A stretch of 13,278 nt of DNA from an uncultured Sphingopyxis sp. (GCA_937957805.1 CALFXW010000119.1:1-13278); one strand, 5' to 3'; shown: positions 1-7,958, counted from the stretch's first letter. The notes: a model not told the origin generated them from the sequence alone. Translations and numbers: made by a program.

Positions 1-565
1 AGCACCCGTGCATCGCGCGATTTTGGCGGGTGACCGGCAAAGCGGGGTCGCCATCATGCAGATGGACGCTGGGCTGGATACTGGCGCTGTTCGTGCCGAA
101 AAACGCATCGATATCAGCGGGATGACCGGCGCTGGATTGACGAGCGAACTTGCGCAAATTGGCGCTGAATTGCTGGTCGATGTGCTGGGCGACCTGCCCG
201 GCCACCCGCCACGTCCGCAAAGCAGCGACGGCATCACCTATGCGGCCAAGATCGACAAGGGCGAAACGCACATCGACTGGAATCTGACCGCCGTTCAGAT
301 TGAACGGATGGTGCGTGCCTTTGCCCCCGGCGCCTGGTTTGCATATCGTGGCGAACGATTCCGCATCCTTGCCGCCGAAATCGCCAAACCGGGCGACAGC
401 GCGCACGGCGCACGGCCCGGCACCTTGGTCGATGATGCACTGTCGATCGCCTGCAACCCCGGCATCTTGCGGCCAACCATCATCCAGCGTGCGGGGCGCC
501 GCGCCATGCCGGTTGCCGACCTGTTGCGTGGCTTTGCCTTTCCGGCAGGCGATCGGGTCGACTGA
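1..565 (+). CDS. fmt: Methionyl-tRNA formyltransferase, 3' part (5' end outside window)
   Basis: Fmt transfers a formyl group from 10-formyltetrahydrofolate to Met-tRNA(fMet) in the cytoplasm, making the initiator tRNA. The reading frame is open to the left edge; the first full codon is at position 2 and reads A-P-V-H-R-A-I, so the GTG at 8 is an internal valine, not a start. 187 residues are visible of the roughly 300-310 usual, so about the first 115-120, including the HxSLLP-type folate-binding motif, lie outside. Visible hallmarks are HRAILAGD and GVAIMQMDAGLDTG from the end of the formyltransferase domain, then ITYAAKIDKGE and a conserved IDW, which open the C-terminal tRNA-binding domain. 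The stop TGA (563-565) shares its last base with the truA ATG, so the two genes are probably translationally coupled. A def gene often precedes fmt in bacteria but cannot be seen here. Identification is secure. Confidence 0.96.
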   Translation, partial: APVHRAILAGDRQSGVAIMQMDAGLDTGAVRAEKRIDISGMTGAGLTSELAQIGAELLVDVLGDLPGHPPRPQSSDGITYAAKIDKGETHIDWNLTAVQIERMVRAFAPGAWFAYRGERFRILAAEIAKPGDSAHGARPGTLVDDALSIACNPGILRPTIIQRAGRRAMPVADLLRGFAFPAGDRVD

Positions 566-1311
566 TGGTGCGATATCGGCTGACGCTGGAATGGGACGGG
601 CGGCCCTATATGGGCTGGCAGCGGCAGGCGCATGGCCCCAGCGTGCAACAGGCGCTGGAGGAAGCGGCCCAGTCGATTGTCGGCGAAACGGTCACCGCGC
701 ATGCGGCGGGGCGCACCGATGCAGGCGTCCATGCGCGCGCGATGGTCGCCCATTTCGACAGTGCGCGCGTCCTGCCCCCGCTTCGTATGGCGGGGGCGCT
801 CAACGCACGGCTGCGCCCGCAACCAATTGCAGTCATCGACTGTGCGCAGGTGACCGAAACATGGCATGCGCGATTTTCCTGCATTGGCCGCACCTATGCC
901 TATCATATATGCAACCGCCGCGCGCCGCTCACCCTCTCCAAAGGGCTGGCATGGCAGGTTGCAACCCCGCTCGACGCGAACGCCATGGACGATGCCGCGC
1001 GATGCCTGATCGGCAGCCATGATTTTACCACTTTTCGTTCGGTCCATTGTCAGGCGCAAAGCCCGATCAAGACGCTCGACCGGCTCGACGTTGCACGGCA
1101 CGGAGAGGATATTATCATCCGCGCCGAAGCGCGCAGTTTCCTCCACCACCAAGTGCGCTCGATGGTCGGCTGTCTGGCACTGGTCGGGCGCGGGCGCTGG
1201 ACAAAGGCGGATCTGGCCGATGCGCTTGGTGCGCGTTGCCGCGATGCGCTGGGCCATAATGCCCCGCCCGACGGGCTATATTTTACCGGCGCAAAATATC
1301 CCGAAAATTAG
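565..1311 (+). CDS. truA: tRNA pseudouridine(38-40) synthase TruA
   Basis: TruA converts uridines 38, 39 and 40 in the anticodon arm of many tRNAs to pseudouridine. The 248-residue product has the family's usual length. The catalytic aspartate is Asp52, in the motif AAGRTDAGVHA (residues 47-57). The N-terminal GWQRQ and SVQQALEEA segments and the C-terminal FLHHQVRSMVG followed by VGRGRW are also typical. The ATG at 565 overlaps the fmt stop by one base (TGATG). There is only a weak ribosome-binding sequence before it, consistent with coupling to fmt translation. The stop TAG (1309-1311) overlaps the stop of the converging amidotransferase gene by 4 bp. No own promoter or terminator is visible. 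This is an ordinary housekeeping gene and marks the border of the polysaccharide locus. Confidence 0.97.
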   Translation: MVRYRLTLEWDGRPYMGWQRQAHGPSVQQALEEAAQSIVGETVTAHAAGRTDAGVHARAMVAHFDSARVLPPLRMAGALNARLRPQPIAVIDCAQVTETWHARFSCIGRTYAYHICNRRAPLTLSKGLAWQVATPLDANAMDDAARCLIGSHDFTTFRSVHCQAQSPIKTLDRLDVARHGEDIIIRAEARSFLHHQVRSMVGCLALVGRGRWTKADLADALGARCRDALGHNAPPDGLYFTGAKYPEN

Positions 1312-3203
1312 ATTCCAAATATCCGTTGCAGGCTTTTTTCGAGCATGAAGAATTGCCAGATCTGGCGGCCATGGTCGGCGCGGCCAGATTGGTGCGCGGC
1401 GACCAGACGGGCAATCGCCGCCATATCGAACCAGTCGGTGCGCGCCAGACTGGCCGAAGTGCCCAGCCCGCGCGCCGCCTCTGCCAAGGGGCCACGAAAC
1501 CAGCGGCTGATCGGCGTTACAAAGCCCATTTTGGGCCGGTAGAGTATGTCGCGCGGCAAATAAGCCTCCATCGCGCGCTTCATCAGCCATTTGCCGGTAC
1601 CACCGCGCACGCGCATATGCGCGGGCAGGCTGGCGGCAAATTCGATGAGATGATGGTCGAGCAGCGGCTCACGCGCCTCCAGACTGACCGCCATGCTCAT
1701 CCTGTCAACCTTGGTCAAAATGTCACCGGGCAGCGCGATCTTCATATCGGCATATTGCGCGCGGTCGAGCGGTTCGCTCGCCGGTGCATCGCGCATCGTG
1801 CGCCACCAGCGTTCCTCCGCCACATGGCCCGAAATCGCGCGGCGAAAACTGTCGTTGAACAGTTCGGCGCGCATGTGGGGCGCGGTGACACCGATGGCCA
1901 GTGCATAAGCCTCCTCCCCCGAGCGGGCGAGCCCGGTGAGCGTTGCCTTGGCGCGCAGCGGGCGTGGTGCCCAGTCCATCTGCGGCCAGATGCGTGCCAC
2001 GGGGCCGATGACATGCCGGCGCAAGCCAGCGGGCAGCCAGCCGCGCAGGCGTTCTTCCTGATGCTGAAAGACGAGCCGGCGGTAACCGGCAAATGCCTCA
2101 TCCGCGCCATCACCCGACAGGGCGACCGTCACTTCTTCGCGCGCCAATTGGCTGACGCGATAGGTGGGGAGCGCGGACGCATCGGCAAAGGGTTCATCGC
2201 AATGCGCGGCAACAATGTCGGCCAACGCAAAATCATCCGCCGCGACGATGCGCATCCGGTGGTCTGCGGCAAAGCGTTCGGCAATTTGCTGCGCATAGGC
2301 GCTTTCATCGAGGCTTTGTTCATCAAAGCCGATGGCACAGCTTTTGACCGCCTGTCGGCTCGCCTCCGCCATCAGGGCCACGACGCTCGATGAATCGACC
2401 CCGCCCGATAAAAATGCACCCAGCGGCACATCGGACACCATCCGGCTGGTGACGGCGGCCCGCAATAATTGGGTCAGATGTTCTCTTGCCGCATCCTCCC
2501 CCACCGTGATGCGGCGCGTGAAATCCAGATCCCAATATTGTTGGGGACGCGCGGCGGTGACACCGCGCCGCAGATGGAGGAAATGGCCGGCAGGCAGTTT
2601 TTCGATGCCGTTGACGATGCAATTATCATCGGGAACATACCCAAAGGCGAGGAAATCCTCCACCGCTGTCAAATTGGCCGACACGCGCAGCGTCGGCAGC
2701 GTCAACAGTGCCTTGATCTCACTGGCAAAGGCGATGCTGGCGTCGGGCAGGCGAACATAATGGAGCGGCTTTACCCCCAGCCGGTCGCGCGCCAAGAACA
2801 GCGAACCGTCCGCCGCATCATATATGGCAAAGGCAAACATACCGTCGAGCCGCGATAGGCAATCCGGCCCCCATTGGGCAAAGGCCGCAAGGATGACTTC
2901 ACTGTCCCCAGCGGTAAGAAAAACATGTCCAAGCGCCGCAAGTTCGGCGCGTAAAGCTTTGAAATTATATATTTCCCCGTTGTAGGTAAGCATATAGCGC
3001 CCATCGCCAAAGGCCATGGGCTGGGGTGAGCCGGCAACGTCGATAATCGATAGGCGCAAATGACCAAGGACGACGCCAGGGGCCTGCCAAATACCTTCCC
3101 CGTCCGGGCCGCGATGACGCATGACGGCGAGCATCGCGCCAACCCGCGCGGCATCGAGCGCGCGCGGCTGTTCAGGGTGATATAGGCCAGCAATACCGCA
3201 CAT
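1308..3203 (-). CDS. XrtA-associated asparagine-synthase-like amidotransferase
   Basis: This enzyme probably hydrolyses glutamine and uses the ammonia, with ATP, to amidate a carboxylate. The acceptor is unknown. The 631-residue product starts MCGIAG. Cys2 is the class II glutaminase nucleophile, exposed after removal of Met, which fixes the start at ATG 3203. Other glutaminase motifs are RHRGPDG (29-35), YNGEIYN (74-80) and GDSE (99-102). The synthetase domain has the ATP PP-loop SGGVDSS (266-272), DEPFADASALPTY (336-348) and SGDGADEAFAGY (363-374), then a conserved SLEAREPLLDH segment. Both active sites look intact. Length and operon place it in the exosortase-associated amidotransferase group (TIGR03108) rather than housekeeping AsnB. 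It lies 17 bp after xrtA with a good ribosome site and is the last gene of the operon. No signal peptide or membrane segment is seen, so it acts in the cytoplasm, probably on a glycan precursor (inference). Confidence 0.93.
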   Translation of the reverse strand: MCGIAGLYHPEQPRALDAARVGAMLAVMRHRGPDGEGIWQAPGVVLGHLRLSIIDVAGSPQPMAFGDGRYMLTYNGEIYNFKALRAELAALGHVFLTAGDSEVILAAFAQWGPDCLSRLDGMFAFAIYDAADGSLFLARDRLGVKPLHYVRLPDASIAFASEIKALLTLPTLRVSANLTAVEDFLAFGYVPDDNCIVNGIEKLPAGHFLHLRRGVTAARPQQYWDLDFTRRITVGEDAAREHLTQLLRAAVTSRMVSDVPLGAFLSGGVDSSSVVALMAEASRQAVKSCAIGFDEQSLDESAYAQQIAERFAADHRMRIVAADDFALADIVAAHCDEPFADASALPTYRVSQLAREEVTVALSGDGADEAFAGYRRLVFQHQEERLRGWLPAGLRRHVIGPVARIWPQMDWAPRPLRAKATLTGLARSGEEAYALAIGVTAPHMRAELFNDSFRRAISGHVAEERWWRTMRDAPASEPLDRAQYADMKIALPGDILTKVDRMSMAVSLEAREPLLDHHLIEFAASLPAHMRVRGGTGKWLMKRAMEAYLPRDILYRPKMGFVTPISRWFRGPLAEAARGLGTSASLARTDWFDMAAIARLVAAHQSGRADHGRQIWQFFMLEKSLQRIFGI

Positions 3204-3208
3204 GGCTT

Positions 3209-3215
3209 CCCCCTC
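3209..3215 (-). promoter_or_regulatory. Ribosome binding site of the amidotransferase gene
   Basis: The minus strand reads GAGGGGG five bases before the ATG at 3203, inside the 17-bp gap after xrtA. Together with the obligatory Cys2 it confirms that start. Confidence 0.7.
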
Positions 3216-3220
3216 GCCGC

Positions 3221-4720
3221 CTAAGGCGCTGCCGTCAAGCGGCGGAACAATGCGTCCACCCCGCCTGCGTCCTGCACCAATGCGGCAATGGCCGCCCGCC
3301 CACCCGCACCGCCATGCACGGGCGCTGCGATGACGAGCGCGCGGGCGCGTTCATCCCCGCGCAAAAGCCGGGCGCGCAAGGCATCCAGCTTTACCTGCCG
3401 CGCGCTGTCGGTGATGGTGCCTGCCCCGACCCGATAGAGCGTCAACACATCGATTGCCGCGCCACGATTTTTCAGATGATCGACGCCAAAACCATTTATC
3501 GGCGCACGCGCGTCGCTCCACGACCAATCGCTGTCGGGATCGACCGCGCCTTGGCCATAGCCCACCATTTCCGCGCCCTCACGCTGGTGAGGGAAGCGGG
3601 CAAGCGTGACGAAAATTTGCTCGCCCCTTGGGCCCCGCAACTGCCAGTCTGCCCGCGCGCCCGCACCATCAAAACGGGCACGCCAACCGCCATCAGGGGC
3701 AGTGGTGATGCGCCAGCCGCTTACATCGCGGGCGGCGACGGCGGCGATCGGTTGCGTGCGCGATGCATCAACCCGCAACCAGCCCATCGGTGCAAGCGCC
3801 AGAAATAGCGCCGCACATGCAACCGGGATTGCGGGTGACACCGTCCCTGCCCTGCCGAGCCGCGCAGCATCAATCGGCACGGCATCGGCATCCCGGTCAA
3901 ACCAGCGGGCCGCGCTCCAGCCGATAATCGCCATGATCAGCGCAAAAAATACCCAGCCGTAGATCAGATGGTCGGCGCCAACCGCAAGACTCTGTCCCCA
4001 ATTTTCGGCCATCCATATCGTCGAATATGCACGCGCCCCATTGGCGAGCACCGCCACAACCAGCGCATAGGCGATAAAGGCTATGCGCCGCCCCCAGCGT
4101 GCAAAGCATAAATGCGCGACCAGCACCGCGAGCGCGACCATCGCCACCAGAAATTTGACCCCCGAACAGGCTTCGGCAACCTTGAAATAACCATGCGGGG
4201 TAGTGATAAATATGCCATCGAGAAAGGCGGGTATGCCCGACAATTTGAGCAGGAACATCGCCATATCGGCGGTCAGATGCTGCATCGGCGGCACCAGTTC
4301 CTCACCCGCTGGAACCAGAAAAAGGCTGTAAAATAGCGGAAAAATAAGGCCGCGTGTCACCTGTGTGCCCAGAAAAATCGGCACCAGCGCTTGGCCCATC
4401 AACACCAGCCCCAATTGACGCGCCAGCGCGACGCTCGCCGCCTCCCCCACCATCCAGACCATTGCGCCGAGCGCCATCCACGCGAGGCCACCCCACCATG
4501 GCTGCGGCGTCAATTTGGCCAACTCCCCGGCGCGCAACCAGATGAGCCAACCGATCAGCGGCAGGATGAACAGGCAATGGGTAAAGGTGGAACTGGTCCA
4601 CCACAGGGTCGCCAGATGCGCCGTATCGCGCCAAAACAGGATGAGGAGCAGCGCATAAGCAATGGCAATCGCGCCCAGCGGGCGCCGCCACGCAGGGGCT
4701 ATGTTGTTCAGCGCGCGCAC
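3221..4720 (-). CDS. xrtA: Exosortase A fused to a C-terminal EpsI domain
   Basis: Exosortase A is an inner-membrane cysteine transpeptidase thought to cleave PEP-CTERM sorting signals and pass the protein to an acceptor. The 499-residue product has about eight hydrophobic helices up to residue 270. The catalytic triad is visible as Cys185 in HGYFKVAEACSG (176-187), Arg230 in ANGARAY (226-232) and His251 in DHLIYGW (250-256). A further hydrophobic helix at about 297-315 leads to a soluble region of about 180 residues with GYGQGAVDPDSDWSW (388-402). This matches the EpsI family, which is often fused to XrtA; its function is unknown, and topology suggests it is periplasmic. The GTG at 4720 is chosen because no other start precedes the first helix. 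A GAGG lies only two bases upstream, overlapping the glycosyltransferase stop, so initiation probably depends on coupling. The gene begins 4 bp after the glycosyltransferase gene. The exosortase call is very secure, the EpsI call good. Confidence 0.95.
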   Translation of the reverse strand: MRALNNIAPAWRRPLGAIAIAYALLLILFWRDTAHLATLWWTSSTFTHCLFILPLIGWLIWLRAGELAKLTPQPWWGGLAWMALGAMVWMVGEAASVALARQLGLVLMGQALVPIFLGTQVTRGLIFPLFYSLFLVPAGEELVPPMQHLTADMAMFLLKLSGIPAFLDGIFITTPHGYFKVAEACSGVKFLVAMVALAVLVAHLCFARWGRRIAFIAYALVVAVLANGARAYSTIWMAENWGQSLAVGADHLIYGWVFFALIMAIIGWSAARWFDRDADAVPIDAARLGRAGTVSPAIPVACAALFLALAPMGWLRVDASRTQPIAAVAARDVSGWRITTAPDGGWRARFDGAGARADWQLRGPRGEQIFVTLARFPHQREGAEMVGYGQGAVDPDSDWSWSDARAPINGFGVDHLKNRGAAIDVLTLYRVGAGTITDSARQVKLDALRARLLRGDERARALVIAAPVHGGAGGRAAIAALVQDAGGVDALFRRLTAAP

Positions 4721-4724
4721 TGCC

Positions 4725-5990
4725 TCAGGCCGCGCGCAGCGGCTCTGCTGCCTTGCCCGTCACCGCTGGATTTTTGGGGGCGAGGCCCAATAATTTGTCC
4801 AGCGGGCGCAGCGCTGCCTGCCAGCTATAATCGCTGACCACGCGGGCGCGCGCCGCCTTGCCCATGGTCGCAGCTGCGTCCCCATCTGCCAGCAGACGCT
4901 TTATTGCCAGCGCGGTTTCGCGATTGCTGTCCGCCACCAGCAGCTCTGCGGGCGCGCGGGCCGACAGACCCTCCACCGCTTGCGGACTGGCGACCACGGG
5001 GCGCGCCATCGACATGGCTTCGAGCAACTTATTCTGCACCCCGCGCGCGATGTTGAGCGGCGCGACCACGACATCGGCGGCGGCAAGCCATGGCCGCGTA
5101 TCAGGCACTTCGCCGGTTACGACGACGCCGGGTAAATTGGCGAGCGCGCGCACCGCATCATTGGGTGACCGGCCGACGATGGCAAAGCGCGCGTCGGCAA
5201 AATCTGCACGGATCAGCGGCAATATTTCCTGCGCGAAGCGGCGCACTGCATCCACATTCGGGCGATAATCCATCTGTCCGGTAAAGCACAGCAACGGCCC
5301 TGTACCGCGCGTAGCCGCGTCGAGCGGCTGCCAATCCCCCATGCTGTGGAAATGCGCCATGTCGATGCCGTTGCCGATGGCATGGACGCGCCGCGCCGGC
5401 AGGCGGGCGCGCGAACGGAATAAATTGGCCTCCGCCTCGCTCACCAGCAACGAAAACTGCGCCCGGTGCGCGACATCCTCCTCCCACCGCGCGAGCCGCC
5501 AAGCCTCCCATGCATGTACCAAGCGCATCGGCTGCCACCACGCATCCTCCCGCGCATAGCTTTCAAATTTGGCCGAATCGACATCGACAAAATCCATCAG
5601 GAAATTGCCGCCGAAGCTCGCTGGCACATATTGCGCCATTTGGCCGGAAAAGGCGACGATATGGCTGATTGGCCGGACATCGAGCAGCCGTTCGACATGC
5701 TGCGCCATCGCCGCATCATGGAACAAGCCGACCGACATCGGCAGGCGGCGCGGCAGCGCGTGGAGCACCGCCTGCGCCCGTGACGTTTGGCGCACCCGGA
5801 TGAAATGACTGGCAGTGACATTTTCAAGCTTGGGGAGCGCGGTTGCACGGTCGGCGGCATTGTCGGCAAAGGCCGCGACATGCACATGCGCCAACCGCGC
5901 GAGATGCGCCAACATGTGCCAGCTGCGGATGCGATCCCCCCGGTCGGGTGGCCATGGTGCGCGGTGCGCCAGGAATAAAATCTCACTCAC
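4725..5990 (-). CDS. XrtA-system glycosyltransferase (GT4-like, TIGR03087 type)
   Basis: This is probably a cytoplasmic, nucleotide-sugar-dependent glycosyltransferase adding a sugar to the lipid-linked polysaccharide repeat; donor and acceptor are unknown. With the GTG start at 5990 it has 421 residues. The N-terminus VSEILFLAHRAPWPPDRGDRIRS is written here as its parts: ILFLAHR, then PWPPDRGDR with a loop typical of GT-B donors and of this family. GNGID (206-210) precedes the C-terminal Rossmann domain, which has LLCFTGQMDY and ends in RGVQNKLLEAM (316-326), containing the conserved Glu that contacts the donor sugar. The GTG at 5990 is preferred over a TTG at 6023: AGAGGG lies nine bases upstream of it, and family members begin at this strand. 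The TTG would add residues without family likeness and overlap the FemAB gene. The gene starts 13 bp after FemAB and ends 4 bp before xrtA. Confidence 0.92.
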   Translation of the reverse strand: MSEILFLAHRAPWPPDRGDRIRSWHMLAHLARLAHVHVAAFADNAADRATALPKLENVTASHFIRVRQTSRAQAVLHALPRRLPMSVGLFHDAAMAQHVERLLDVRPISHIVAFSGQMAQYVPASFGGNFLMDFVDVDSAKFESYAREDAWWQPMRLVHAWEAWRLARWEEDVAHRAQFSLLVSEAEANLFRSRARLPARRVHAIGNGIDMAHFHSMGDWQPLDAATRGTGPLLCFTGQMDYRPNVDAVRRFAQEILPLIRADFADARFAIVGRSPNDAVRALANLPGVVVTGEVPDTRPWLAAADVVVAPLNIARGVQNKLLEAMSMARPVVASPQAVEGLSARAPAELLVADSNRETALAIKRLLADGDAAATMGKAARARVVSDYSWQAALRPLDKLLGLAPKNPAVTGKAAEPLRAA

Positions 5991-5999
5991 GGCCCCGGT

Positions 6000-6005
6000 C
6001 CCTCT
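6000..6005 (-). promoter_or_regulatory. Ribosome binding site of the glycosyltransferase gene
   Basis: The minus strand reads AGAGGG nine bases before the GTG at 5990, overlapping the FemAB stop codon TAG. It decides the GTG start over the upstream TTG and suggests coupled translation. Confidence 0.6.
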
Positions 6006-7065
6006 ACCCCAATTGGCGCGCAATCAGCGGCCCCAGAAAATTGGCCAGCGGCAGCGGCAATCGCTGCCACATCGTCACCATAGCGCGATATTTGGCACTA
6101 TTGGGGTTGATGTCGCGCGACCCGCCATCTTTTGACCAGTGGCTGTAACTGAGGGGCATAGCATCAAATCCCCAATTTTTCTTATACGCCGCAGGGCCGC
6201 TCCCGACCTTGGATCGGCCAAAGTCGAACCGGGTGCACCCCCGCGTTCGCGCATGGCGCATCAACGCGAAATAGAGCATTTCATTGGCGCGCAGTCCGCG
6301 TGCCGCCTGTGTCCCGCCACCCCAGAATGGATATACGCTGTCTTGGTCATATAGCGACAGCACGCTCGCCACCGCTGCGCCTTGATGATGGATGGTGAGG
6401 ATATCGGCATCGTCGCCAAAATTGTCGAGCACCGCGTTGAACAACGCGCGCGGAAAAACCGGCGTCCCCAAATTGCGCACGCTGGTTGCATAAATGCGAT
6501 AATGGGCGGCGCGCACTGCCGCATCACGCCCGATGCTAATGGTCAGGTCATTGGCCAGCGCCTTGCGCACCTCCGCCCTATGTTTGCGGGGAATCGCGGC
6601 AAGCTGGGCATCATCATCGGCCAAAATTGGCCCGACAAAGCCGACATGCGCGTCCGAAACGCTCTGCCAGCCATCGGGCGTTGGCCCGCCGCGCAGTTCA
6701 ACCGCTGGCACCCCAAGGCGTGTCGCCAGATCAACCGAAGCTTGACCCAGCATTACCGCCGCCCGATCATCCTCAGCCAAAATACCACCATCGACGGCAA
6801 AGCCAGCCGAAACCAGCGCATTACCGAACAGGCGCGAACGGACATGGTGCAAGGGCAAAACACCGTGCAGCGCGCCAGCACCATCCACCAGCGCGAGCAG
6901 GTGCAATTTATGCCCGGTCGCCGCCTCTATCGCCCTGCCCCACGCCATGCGGTGAAAGGGGGTGGCTCCCGCCATTTGCGCGACAAAGTCATCGACCGCC
7001 GCATCCCCCACATCGTGGGTGATATGCAGCGCTTCTGGCGCGAAAGCGTGGGCGTCCATCTTCAT
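6004..7065 (-). CDS. FemAB-family XrtA/PEP-CTERM-associated transferase
   Basis: FemAB proteins have a double GNAT fold, and the known ones use aminoacyl-tRNA to add amino acids to peptidoglycan precursors. The group found in exosortase A loci (TIGR03019) has no proven substrate. The 353-residue product shows the second GNAT domain clearly: GLRANEMLYFALMRHA (257-272), FDFGRSKVGSG (280-290) and YKKNWGF (294-300), all typical of this group. FHRMAWGRAIE (37-47) is the usual N-terminal segment after the first helix. No signal peptide or membrane helix is seen, so the enzyme is cytoplasmic. The ATG at 7065 overlaps the deacetylase stop (ATGA, 4 bp), pointing to translational coupling and matched production of both enzymes; an ATG two codons later is possible. 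It probably attaches an amino acid or other acyl group to the polysaccharide precursor (inference). The family call is secure, the reaction is not. Confidence 0.93.
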   Translation of the reverse strand: MKMDAHAFAPEALHITHDVGDAAVDDFVAQMAGATPFHRMAWGRAIEAATGHKLHLLALVDGAGALHGVLPLHHVRSRLFGNALVSAGFAVDGGILAEDDRAAVMLGQASVDLATRLGVPAVELRGGPTPDGWQSVSDAHVGFVGPILADDDAQLAAIPRKHRAEVRKALANDLTISIGRDAAVRAAHYRIYATSVRNLGTPVFPRALFNAVLDNFGDDADILTIHHQGAAVASVLSLYDQDSVYPFWGGGTQAARGLRANEMLYFALMRHARTRGCTRFDFGRSKVGSGPAAYKKNWGFDAMPLSYSHWSKDGGSRDINPNSAKYRAMVTMWQRLPLPLANFLGPLIARQLG

Positions 7066-7958
7066 GCCGCCGCCCCCGCGGGCAATCGCGCAGATACGTC
7101 CGGCAATATCGCATCAATCCGCCCCCAGCGAAAATCGCTAATCAACCGTTCGAGCTTGGGCAGCATCGCGCCAAGGCGGCTGTAATGGCGCAACCGGGAT
7201 TTGACCGGCGCATCGGCAATGCGCGGCTGATCAACATCAATTTCCCACGGGTGAAAATAAATCATCGCCGGTTCGCCCAGCGCATTGACTTGGCGCACCG
7301 CCCAGCGGCTGAAAGCATAGGGGAGCAGGCGGAAAAAGCCGCCGCCGCCCGCTGCAAATGTCCGCCCCGCGAGCCGCGCCGTGGTCACCGGCAGTTCGAT
7401 CAGCGGCGCACCTGCGATGGGCTGCCACGCAAAACGTGGGGCATCGGGCCAGCCATAATGGTCATGCACCACCGGCGCGACGCTGGAGGAATAGGCATAG
7501 CCCGCATCCGCCAGCACGCGATGCGCCCATGGGTTGCGCGCATCAATGGAAAAACTTGGCGCGCGATAACCGGTGATGGCAACCCCACCCGTATCCTCCA
7601 GCACGCCCTTGGCCCGCGCCAGATCGGCGGCGAAACCAGCGGCATCCATGGTAAAAACGCGCGCATGGTCATAACCATGGCTGGCGATTTCATGCCCGGC
7701 ATCGACAATGCGGCGGATCAGCGCGGGGGAGCGTTCAGCAACCCAGCCCAGCGTGAAGAATGTCGCCTTTACGCCCGCCGTGTCAAAGCTCGCCAATATG
7801 CGTTCGACATTAGCCTCCACCCGATAGTCGAGCCGGTTCCAATCACCCCTGTCTATCGTTGCTTCAAAGGCACCGACTTGAAACCAATCCTCCACATCGA
7901 CGGACAAGCCATTGATGACATGTTCTTTTATGTCAGTAGATGGGGGCGAAGGCGGCAC
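7062..7958 (-). CDS. XrtA-system polysaccharide deacetylase (NodB/CE4 domain plus DUF3473)
   Basis: This metal-dependent CE4 esterase probably removes N-acetyl groups from a sugar of the exopolysaccharide or its precursor. The 298-residue product has the CE4 motifs: DVEDW (21-25) with the catalytic and metal aspartates, SHGYDH (93-98) with metal ligands His94 and His98, and GYRAPSFSI (130-138) with Arg132. The YFHPWEID segment (234-241) and the region after it are typical of the C-terminal domain in the TIGR03006 group. No signal peptide is present, so action in the cytoplasm is likely. The GTG at 7958 is the only reasonable start: the same frame is closed by the ATPase stop codon two codons upstream (TGA at 7965-7967). 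A TTG at 7907 is a weaker alternative closer to the usual family N-terminus. The ribosome site is poor, so translation probably depends on the ATPase gene, 6 bp away. The gene overlaps FemAB by 4 bp. Confidence 0.94.
   Translation of the reverse strand: MPPSPPSTDIKEHVINGLSVDVEDWFQVGAFEATIDRGDWNRLDYRVEANVERILASFDTAGVKATFFTLGWVAERSPALIRRIVDAGHEIASHGYDHARVFTMDAAGFAADLARAKGVLEDTGGVAITGYRAPSFSIDARNPWAHRVLADAGYAYSSSVAPVVHDHYGWPDAPRFAWQPIAGAPLIELPVTTARLAGRTFAAGGGGFFRLLPYAFSRWAVRQVNALGEPAMIYFHPWEIDVDQPRIADAPVKSRLRHYSRLGAMLPKLERLISDFRWGRIDAILPDVSARLPAGAAA

Noticed and set aside
8..10. GTG at 8 as start of a short complete gene.
   Set aside because: The frame continues to the left edge with family-matching residues (Ala-Pro before Val-His-Arg), so this is the interior of fmt.
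1331..1340. Run of six T on the plus strand just after truA, as part of a possible terminator.
   Set aside because: No GC-rich inverted repeat precedes it, and it lies inside the amidotransferase coding region.
5991..6023. TTG at 6023 as start of the glycosyltransferase.
   Set aside because: It adds 11 residues without family likeness, overlaps FemAB by 20 bp and has no better ribosome site than the GTG at 5990.
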